DNA from: Nanobdellota archaeon
Lineage (GTDB): Archaea > Nanobdellota > Nanobdellia > Woesearchaeales > GW2011-AR9
Length of the DNA: 8,257 nucleotides
Assembly (NCBI GenBank): GCA_018812355.1
Contig: JAHJDQ010000047.1
Span: 1-8,257 of the forward strand
Reading direction: 5' to 3'
The notes beneath the pieces were generated by a model. It saw only the letters and a program-made list of their open reading frames with translations, was not told where the DNA came from and did not search any database. Below, one piece after another: positions 1-5,624 of the stretch. Position numbers and translations under genes: made by a program. Numbering within the stretch: the first letter of the stretch is position 1; every line of letters starts with the position of its first letter.

Positions 1-132
1 AATAGTTTTAGTTTATAGTATAATTTTTAGAGATTGCACCTATTTTTGTTTATACATTTAGTTAAGGAAAAGAGTTTACATCGTAGTGAGAGAGTCCGTT
101 TTTATTATTTTAAAAACTTAAATTTTATTGAA
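1..132. other. AT-rich intergenic stretch, no gene recognised
   Basis: This stretch is very A+T-rich, with many T runs. The open frames that enter it need a TTG start and run straight into the palindromic element that follows, so none is credible as a gene. A T-rich segment near 98-112, after AGAGTCCG, could be the tail of a terminator for a gene lying off the left edge, but no clear stem precedes it. Confidence 0.4.
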
Positions 133-280
133 TATAACATCCGAATTAAGCGAAGTTGTTTAAGTTCTGGAGCGAAGCGGAAGAACATTAAACAATTTGG
201 GGAATATCCCGAGCTGAGGGATTTCCCGCTTAATTCGTGTTAAACGAGGGTGAGGCGTAGCCGAAAGCGCAGCGTCCCCA
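133..280. repeat. Left branched palindromic element, attC-like
   Basis: The element opens with TATAACATC (133-141) and an 11-base arm CGAATTAAGCG (142-152). The perfect complement CGCTTAATTCG lies at 227-237, followed by TGTTA (238-242), which pairs with TAACA (135-139). This leaves a two-base TC bulge on one side. Inside the stem are two further hairpins: TTGTTTAA-GTTCT (156-168) with AGAAC-A-TTAAACAA (182-195), tipped by GCGAAGC (172-178), and a GGGGAATATCCC / GGGATTTCCC pairing (199-227). GTTAAAC at 239-245 fits the integron core-site consensus GTTRRRY exactly, and ATATAAC at 132-138 fits RYYYAAC at 6 of 7 positions. A G+C-rich tail (246-280) folds as GGG...CCC around the triloop hairpin GGC-GTA-GCC (254-262). 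A sister element in the same orientation lies at 8118-8234. The pairings are seen directly; the attC-like role is inference, because canonical attC sites fold as one long hairpin and no integrase is present. Confidence 0.6.
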
Positions 281-315
281 AGCGGAACGAAGTGGAGCGC
301 AGAGTTTTCTTACTG

Positions 316-512
316 CCGAAAAGCCAGTTAGTGTGGTAGTTTTTGCCGACTTATCAATTTCTCCGTAGGAGACTATATGTGCGAAGCACGGGGGGAGTTC
401 GTTCATTCCAAAGAGCTTTAGCGATACGTCATGAACAAGTATCAAGGGGGGAGTTCGTTTTTATCAAAGCCGAAGGCTCTTTTAGTTAATGTAGTAAGGG
501 GGGAGTTTTGTC
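316..512. repeat. Left arm of composite inverted repeat
   Basis: From outside in, the arm contains CCGAAAAGCC and AGTTAGTG (316-333), TTTTTGCCGACT (340-351), a pair of small hairpins (356-389), and three G-rich boxes: GGGGGGAGTTCG (390-401), GGGGGGAGTTCG (446-457) and GGGGGGAGTTTTGTC (498-512). Reverse complements of the two outer blocks and the three boxes occur right of the operon at 7843-8080, in nearly mirrored order. The 12-base TTTTTGCCGACT / AGTCGGCAAAAA match and the 14-base innermost match are exact. Between the boxes lie GTTCAT (401-406) / ATGAAC (431-436) and the triloop hairpin AGCC-GAA-GGCT (468-478). No gene is supported here. It could be the end of a mobile element, or a host repeat present in two inverted copies. 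Confidence 0.7.
356..389 (+). repeat. Double triloop hairpin, left direct copy
   Basis: After AATTT come two adjacent mini-hairpins, CTCC-GTA-GGAG (361-371) and GTGC-GAA-GCAC (379-389), joined by ACTATAT. The copy at 7893-7926 has the same order and orientation, with CTGC-GTA-GCAG and GTGC-GTA-GCAC. Although it sits inside arms that are otherwise inverted, this unit is directly repeated. The C-to-G change in the first stem is matched by a G-to-C change on the opposite side, which keeps the pairing. Confidence 0.65.
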
Positions 513-536
513 GTTTGAAACAGCAACATTTATAAG
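508..536 (+). promoter_or_regulatory. Putative promoter of the operon
   Basis: Read as a bacterial promoter, TTGTCG (508-513) is a -35-like hexamer, 17 bases before the -10-like TATAAG (531-536, five of six matches to TATAAT). Read as an archaeal promoter, TTTATAAG (529-536) is a good TATA box, 40 bases before the first ATG. Both readings place transcription start inside or just after the palindrome at 535-554. The -35-like hexamer overlaps the innermost G-rich box of the left arm. No experimental start is known. Confidence 0.5.
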
Positions 537-554
537 CAAATGCTAACATTTGCT
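535..554. promoter_or_regulatory. Perfect palindrome, likely operator for the RHH protein
   Basis: AGCAAATG (535-542) and CATTTGCT (547-554) form a perfect 8-bp inverted repeat around the spacer CTAA. TGCTA also recurs directly at 541-545 and 551-555, one helical turn apart. The site abuts the TATAAG element and covers the likely transcription start, so a protein bound here would block RNA polymerase. RHH repressors bind short paired sites of this kind, and an RHH-like gene begins 22 bases downstream, so autoregulation is the simplest inference. Confidence 0.55.
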
Positions 555-575
555 AGTTTAGGGGTGAATTTTAAT

Positions 576-731
576 ATGCCAACAAAAAATATTACTCTGA
601 AAGTGGACACAGAATTATATGATAAATATAGAGATCACTGTAAAAAGGAAGGATGGGTAGTTTCAAGACAATTTGAAAAATTAATGGAATCACACTTAGA
701 AAAGAATACTAAAGAGGGGAAAAATGTTTGA
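576..731 (+). CDS. Small ribbon-helix-helix (Arc/CopG-like) protein, probable operon regulator
   Basis: This 51-residue protein begins with a short strand-like segment, NITLKVD (residues 5-11). A polar helix follows (about 12-25, ELYDKYRDHCKKEG), and then a second helix starting with the turn-like WVVSRQFEKLMESHLEK (27-43). That is the beta-helix-helix layout of RHH DNA-binding proteins, which act as dimers and contact DNA with the paired strands. The ATG at 576 was chosen because AGGGGTGA ends 8 bases upstream (560-567). An in-frame upstream start at 540 would lie inside the palindrome and add a sequence that does not fit the fold. The gene overlaps hsdM by 8 bases, so it is the first cistron of the RM operon. 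Likely role: repressor of the operon acting at 535-554, in the way C proteins control some RM systems. It could instead be a stray antitoxin, but no toxin gene is adjacent. Fold assignment is moderate; function is inferred. Confidence 0.7.
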   Translation: MPTKNITLKVDTELYDKYRDHCKKEGWVVSRQFEKLMESHLEKNTKEGKNV

Positions 732-2175
732 ACAAATTTTCAAAAATGTAGATGATATTCTTTGGAAAGATGCAGGTTGCGGTAGTGAGTTAGATTATGT
801 AGAACAAACTTCATGGATATTATTCTTAAAATACTTAGATGACTTAGAAAAAGAAAAAAAAGTGGCTGCAGAACTTGCAGGTAAAACATATGAAAGTGTA
901 ATTGCTCCAGAATTTCAATGGAGTGTTTGGGCAGTTCCAAAAGGTAAAGATGGAAAATTAGATCATCATAAGGCAATGACTGGTGATGACTTAATTGATT
1001 TTGTAAATCAAAAATTATTTCCATACTTAAAAAAGTTCAAATTAAATTCTGAAAATGCAGATACAATTCAATACAAAATCGGTGAAATATTTAGCGAATT
1101 AAAAAACAGGATTCAAAGCGGCTATAATCTGAGAGAAGTAATCAACTTAATTGATGAATTACGATTTGGAACTAGCTCAGAAAAACATGAAATGTCTCAT
1201 TTATACGAAGCTAAAATCCAAAATATGGGTAATGCTGGAAGAAATGGCGGAGAATATTATACTCCTCGTCCATTAATTAAGACTATAGTCAAAGTTGTTC
1301 AACCAAAAATAGGCGATAAAATTTATGATGGTGCAGTTGGATCTGCTGGTTTCTTATGTGAAGCATTTAATTATCTTAATCATCCTAATTTAAGCACTGT
1401 TGAAGATGAAACTCTTCAGAAAAATACTTTTTATGGAAAGGAGAAAAAGTCTTTAGCATATATTATTGGGATTATGAATATGATTTTTCATGGAATCAGT
1501 TCTCCTAACATCATTCATACCAATACTCTTGCAGAGAATATAACTGATATTCAAGAAAAAGACCGTTATGATGTAGTTTTAGCAAATCCACCATTTGGTG
1601 GAAAAGAAAGAGCAGAAGTACAACAAAACTTTCCAATAAAGACCTCAGAAACTGCATTTTTATTTCTACAGCATTTCATTAAGATTTTAAGAGCTGGAGG
1701 AAAAGCTGGTGTTGTTATTAAGAACACATTCTTATCAAATACAGATAATGCTTCAGTTTCATTACGTAGACATTTGCTTGAGAATTGTAATTTGCACACC
1801 ATATTAGATATGCCTCAAGGAACATTTTTAGGGGCAGGGGTTAAAACTGTAGTTTTATTCTTTGAAAAAGGCAGTCCTACTCGTAAAGTATGGTATTACC
1901 AATTAAATCTTGATAGAAATTTAGGTAAAACAAATCCACTAAGTGAAAAAGATTTAGAAGAATTTGTTGCTTTGCAAAAAGAGTTTAAAGATTCTGATAA
2001 TTCTTGGTCTGTTAATGTAGCTGATATTGATACAACGACCTATGATTTATCTGTTAAGAATCCAAATAAAAAAGAAGAAGCACCACTAAGAGAACCTCAA
2101 GATATCTTAGATGAGATTGCATCACTAGATGAAGAAAGTGCTGAGATTTTGAAAGGAATTAAGGAGTTATTATAA
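724..2175 (+). CDS. hsdM: Type I restriction-modification DNA methyltransferase subunit HsdM
   Basis: HsdM transfers a methyl group from S-adenosylmethionine to adenine N6 in the site chosen by HsdS. It forms an M2S methylase, or with HsdR an R2M2S restriction enzyme. The protein has 483 residues, normal for the family. An HsdM_N-type helical region fills about residues 1-150 (QTSWILFLKYLDDLE is typical). The N6 methylase core follows: GEYYTPR at 176-182, the SAM-binding motif I region DGAVGSAGFL at 202-211, and the catalytic NPPF motif at 288-291. Motif I differs from the common DPACGTGGFL form (Gly for Pro, Val for Cys, Ser-Ala for Thr-Gly), but the spacing and key glycines are kept, so activity is expected. 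GAGGGG at 714-719 supports the ATG at 724, which overlaps the RHH gene by 8 bases. The stop overlaps the hsdS start by one base (TAATG). Confidence 0.96.
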   Translation: MFEQIFKNVDDILWKDAGCGSELDYVEQTSWILFLKYLDDLEKEKKVAAELAGKTYESVIAPEFQWSVWAVPKGKDGKLDHHKAMTGDDLIDFVNQKLFPYLKKFKLNSENADTIQYKIGEIFSELKNRIQSGYNLREVINLIDELRFGTSSEKHEMSHLYEAKIQNMGNAGRNGGEYYTPRPLIKTIVKVVQPKIGDKIYDGAVGSAGFLCEAFNYLNHPNLSTVEDETLQKNTFYGKEKKSLAYIIGIMNMIFHGISSPNIIHTNTLAENITDIQEKDRYDVVLANPPFGGKERAEVQQNFPIKTSETAFLFLQHFIKILRAGGKAGVVIKNTFLSNTDNASVSLRRHLLENCNLHTILDMPQGTFLGAGVKTVVLFFEKGSPTRKVWYYQLNLDRNLGKTNPLSEKDLEEFVALQKEFKDSDNSWSVNVADIDTTTYDLSVKNPNKKEEAPLREPQDILDEIASLDEESAEILKGIKELL

Positions 2176-3326
2176 TGGCTTGGGAAGTTAAAGAAATAGA
2201 TGAAGTTTGTAATGTTGAATACGGAACTAGAGTAGTTCAAAAAAGAGATGGAGGGACTATTTTCCCAGTATATGGGGGAGGAGGTGCAACATTTTTTATG
2301 GATGAATCTAACCGTGAAGATTGTTTAGTTATAGCTCGTTTTGCTATGTCTGAAAAATGTACTAGATTTGTTAAAGGAAAATTCTTTCTGAATGATAGCG
2401 GTTTATCAATTATACCAAAAGATAAAAATGAATTGTGTCAAGAATTTCTCAATTATCAAATATTATACTTGAATAATTATATATACTCTTTAGGAAGAGG
2501 AACAGCCCAAAAAAATCTTGATGTTCCTAAATTCAGGAAGATGAAAATACATTTTCCGAAATCAATTAAAGAGCAAAAGCAAATAGTTGCAATCTTAGAT
2601 GAGGCGTTTGAAAAAATATCAAAAGCAAAAGAAAACTCTGAGCAAAATTTGGGAAATTCTAAGGAAGTGTTTGAGGTTTGTTTGCAGAAAGTTTTTGATA
2701 ATTTAAGAAACAATAGTCCCATAAACAAACTAGGCAAATTATGCCATTTTGTCAGAGGTCCATTTGGTGGCAGTCTAAAAAAAGCATACTTCAAGCCATC
2801 AGGAATTGCAGTATATGAACAACAACATGCAATTAATAATCAATTTGATAATATTAGATATTTTATTGATGAAAATAAGTTTAAAGAAATGAAACGATTT
2901 GAATTGAAATATGGAGATTTAATTATGAGTTGTTCTGGAACAATGGGTAAAATTGCAATAGTGCCAAAAGATGCGACAAAAGGAATTATAAATCAAGCTC
3001 TGCTTAAGTTGACACCAAATGATAATCTTAATATTGAATTTCTTAAAGTTTGGATGGAAAGTAAAGATTTCCAAAAACAATTAACTAAATTTTCTAAAGG
3101 TGCTGCAATAAAAAACGTAGCTTCTGTAAAAGTGCTTAAAGAAATAGATATGCCATTTCCATCTATTGAAGAACAAGCTCAAATCATCTCAAAACTTGAC
3201 AATCTTTCAGAACAAACTAAACAACTAGAATCTATTTATTCCAAAAAACTTTTATCTTTGGAAGAACTTAAGCAATCAATTCTCCAAAAAGCGTTTAAAG
3301 GAGAACTCACAGAGGTATCAGCATGA
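2175..3326 (+). CDS. hsdS: Type I restriction-modification specificity subunit HsdS
   Basis: HsdS recognises the two halves of the bipartite DNA target and scaffolds HsdM and HsdR. The 383 residues show the usual two-fold layout. Target-recognition domain 1 is at about 2-128 (with GGGGATFF and VIARFAMSEKCTRF), followed by a conserved helical spacer (about 128-175, PKSIKEQKQIVAILDEAFEKI). Target-recognition domain 2 is at about 182-328 (LGKLCHFVRGPFGG, GDLIMSCSGTMGKIAIVP), followed by a second helical spacer (329-380, PSIEEQAQIISKLD, ending ILQKAFKGELTE). The two spacers are visibly related, as expected for the pseudosymmetric subunit. AAGGAG at 2161-2166 lies 8 bases before the ATG. The stop overlaps the hsdR start by 4 bases (ATGA). 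The actual DNA target cannot be read from the sequence. No internal inverted repeats or second hsdS copy suggest shuffling of specificity. Confidence 0.95.
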   Translation: MAWEVKEIDEVCNVEYGTRVVQKRDGGTIFPVYGGGGATFFMDESNREDCLVIARFAMSEKCTRFVKGKFFLNDSGLSIIPKDKNELCQEFLNYQILYLNNYIYSLGRGTAQKNLDVPKFRKMKIHFPKSIKEQKQIVAILDEAFEKISKAKENSEQNLGNSKEVFEVCLQKVFDNLRNNSPINKLGKLCHFVRGPFGGSLKKAYFKPSGIAVYEQQHAINNQFDNIRYFIDENKFKEMKRFELKYGDLIMSCSGTMGKIAIVPKDATKGIINQALLKLTPNDNLNIEFLKVWMESKDFQKQLTKFSKGAAIKNVASVKVLKEIDMPFPSIEEQAQIISKLDNLSEQTKQLESIYSKKLLSLEELKQSILQKAFKGELTEVSA

Positions 3327-5623
3327 ACGAATCACAAACTGAATTTGAACTTATAGAACCTAAACTAAAAGAAAGCGGTTGGGGGGTTATAGAAGGCTCA
3401 AGAATCCATAAACAATTCAAAATTAATCTGGGTAGAATTCAACCCGGAAATTTACGAGCAAGTCCACTAAAAGCGGATTATGTTTTATCCTACAAAGGAA
3501 GAAAGTTAGCTGTAATTGAAGCGAAAAGTGATGAACACGAACCTACAGAAGGAGTTGCACAGGCAAAAGATTATGCTTTAAAATTAAATTTAGAAACAAC
3601 TTTTGCAACTAATGGAAAAGAAATCTATAAAATTTGCATGAAAACAGGAAAAGAAGAGTTCATCAAAAAATATCCAACTCCTCAAGAATTATGGAATAAG
3701 ACATTCAAGATACAAAATGATTGGAAAGATAGATTTAATGCTATTCCTAAAGGTGGAATTTATGAACCGAGATTCTACCAAGAAATCGCTACAAATAATG
3801 TTTTAGATGCTATTGCAGAAAATAAAAATAGAATCTTATTAACATTAGCAACCGGTACAGGAAAAACTACAATCGCTTTTCAAATTGCATGGAAATTGTT
3901 TCAATCAAGGTGGAATTTACAAAAAGATGGAAAAAGACGACCAAGAATTTTATTTTTAGCAGATAGAAACATTTTAGCAAATCAGGCATTTAACGAATTC
4001 TCAGCATTTCCAGAAGATGCTTTGGTTAGAATCAAACCAGGGGAAATAAAGAAGAAAGGAAGAGTTCCAACCAATGGCAGTGTCTTTTTCACAATTTTTC
4101 AAACATTTATGTGTGGACCTAATGATACTCCATACTTTGGACAATATCCTAAAGATTTTTTTGATTTTATAGTAATTGATGAGTGTCATCGTGGTGGAGC
4201 AAATGATGAAGGAAATTGGCGATCAATTATGGATTATTTTTCTCCAGCAGTCCAATTAGGTTTAACAGCTACTCCTAAAAGGAAAGATAATGCAGATACA
4301 TACAAATATTTTGGAGAACCAGTTTATGTTTATTCCCTAAAAGAAGGAATAAATGATGGATTCTTAACACCATTTAAAGTTAGAAGAATTAAAACGACAA
4401 TGGACGATTATGTTTACACTTCTGATGATGAAATTATTGAAGGAGAAGTTGAAACTGGAAAAATTTACGAAGAAGCTGATTTCAATAGGATAATTGAAAT
4501 TAAGGAAAGGGAAGCAAAAAGAGTAACAATATTTATGAATGAAATTAATCAAAATGAAAAAGCGATTGTTTTCTGTGCTACGCAAGATCACGCATTAGCT
4601 GTAAGAGATTTAATTAATCAAGTAAAGAAGAGTAAAGATCCAAATTATTGTGTTAGAGTGACTGCTAATGATGGAAAATTAGGAGAGCAGTATTTAGAAG
4701 AATTCAGAGACAACGAAAAAACAATTCCAACAATACTTACCACTTCACAAAAACTTTCAACGGGAGTGGATGCAAGAAACATTAGAAGCATAATATTAAT
4801 GCGACCAATAAATTCAATGATTGAATTTAAACAAATTGTTGGAAGAGGGACAAGATTATTTGATGGAAAAGAATTTTTTACTATTTACGATTTTGTTGAT
4901 GCGTATAAACATTTTAGTGATCCTGAATGGGATGGAGAACCGCTTGAACCTGAACCAAAAGAACCACGACCTACTGTTGTTAAAGAACCAACAGCTCCAT
5001 ATGGTAATGAATCTGAAGAGAAGCCAAAAAGAAAGAAACTTAAGATTAAATTGAGAGATGGCAAAGAACGTGAGATTCAACATATGATTCAAACTTCATT
5101 TTGGAGTGCAGATGGAAAACCAATCTCTGCAGAAGAATTTTTACAAAATATGTATGGAAAGCTTCCAGACTTCTTTAAGGATGAAAAAGAACTGAGAAAA
5201 ATATGGTCTAATCCATTAACAAGAAAAGCATTGTTGGATAGGTTAGCAGAAGCTGGATATGGGATGAATGAATTAAAAACATTACAGCAATTAATTAATG
5301 CAGAGAATAGCGATATTTTTGATGTTCTTGAATATATAGCTTATGCAATAAAACCAATTTCAAGAGAAGAAAGAGTGGCAAAAGCACAAAATAATATTTT
5401 TAAAACTTTAGAACATTCACAAAAAGAGTTTTTAGAGTTCGTATTATCTAAGTATATTGAAATCGGAATTGAAGAATTAGATCAAGAAAAACTCCCAGCA
5501 TTACTAAAGATAAAATATCAAGCAATTAATGATGCAACTGATGTTTTAGGTGGAGTTGAAAAAATTAGGTCTATGTTTATAGGTTTCCAAAAACATTTGT
5601 TTGCGGAGCATGTTGAAGCATAA
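3323..5623 (+). CDS. hsdR: Type I restriction enzyme subunit HsdR, EcoEI-type
   Basis: HsdR is the ATP-driven translocase and nuclease of the complex: it pulls DNA past the bound enzyme and cuts at a distance from unmethylated sites. The 766 residues are complete. An N-terminal PD-(D/E)xK nuclease shows Asp52, Glu66-Ala-Lys68, and a QxxxY motif at Gln80-Tyr84. The SF2 motor follows: Walker A TGTGKT with Lys181, the DECH box at 286-289, TATP at 315-318, and motif VI QIVGRGTR at 504-511. The C-terminal part (about 585-765, including FWSADGKPISAEEFLQ and PLTRKALLDRLAEAGYG) matches the EcoEI_R_C-type region, which places the enzyme nearer the EcoEI/EcoAI (type IB) group than EcoKI. AGAGGT at 3311-3316 precedes the ATG, which overlaps hsdS. 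The stop lies one base before the preferred protease start. No motif is damaged. Confidence 0.96.
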   Translation: MNESQTEFELIEPKLKESGWGVIEGSRIHKQFKINLGRIQPGNLRASPLKADYVLSYKGRKLAVIEAKSDEHEPTEGVAQAKDYALKLNLETTFATNGKEIYKICMKTGKEEFIKKYPTPQELWNKTFKIQNDWKDRFNAIPKGGIYEPRFYQEIATNNVLDAIAENKNRILLTLATGTGKTTIAFQIAWKLFQSRWNLQKDGKRRPRILFLADRNILANQAFNEFSAFPEDALVRIKPGEIKKKGRVPTNGSVFFTIFQTFMCGPNDTPYFGQYPKDFFDFIVIDECHRGGANDEGNWRSIMDYFSPAVQLGLTATPKRKDNADTYKYFGEPVYVYSLKEGINDGFLTPFKVRRIKTTMDDYVYTSDDEIIEGEVETGKIYEEADFNRIIEIKEREAKRVTIFMNEINQNEKAIVFCATQDHALAVRDLINQVKKSKDPNYCVRVTANDGKLGEQYLEEFRDNEKTIPTILTTSQKLSTGVDARNIRSIILMRPINSMIEFKQIVGRGTRLFDGKEFFTIYDFVDAYKHFSDPEWDGEPLEPEPKEPRPTVVKEPTAPYGNESEEKPKRKKLKIKLRDGKEREIQHMIQTSFWSADGKPISAEEFLQNMYGKLPDFFKDEKELRKIWSNPLTRKALLDRLAEAGYGMNELKTLQQLINAENSDIFDVLEYIAYAIKPISREERVAKAQNNIFKTLEHSQKEFLEFVLSKYIEIGIEELDQEKLPALLKIKYQAINDATDVLGGVEKIRSMFIGFQKHLFAEHVEA

Positions 5624-5624
5624 G

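Noticed and set aside
34..243. 69-codon open frame on the + strand with a TTG start
   Set aside because: It runs through the branched palindromic element, lacks a ribosome site and has no protein-like pattern. It is a by-product of the repeat.
230..445. 71-codon open frame on the - strand across the left flank
   Set aside because: It is made of the palindrome tail and inverted-repeat arm, with short repeat-derived peptides and no recognisable domain.
390..512. CRISPR-like array from the three GGGGGGAGTT boxes
   Set aside because: The repeats are only 10-15 bases, there are three copies with gaps of about 41-44 bases, no cas genes are present, and an inverted set lies on the far side of the operon.
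576..731. Antitoxin of a toxin-antitoxin pair
   Set aside because: RHH proteins are often antitoxins, but the next gene is hsdM and no toxin-sized gene is adjacent. A regulator of the RM operon fits better.
2175..3326. Phase-variable hsdS shuffling
   Set aside because: There is one complete hsdS, no second partial copy, no invertase, and the inverted repeats lie outside the operon rather than within hsdS.
4821..5092. Open frames on both strands inside hsdR
   Set aside because: They overlap intact HsdR motor and C-terminal sequence in other frames and show no independent signals.
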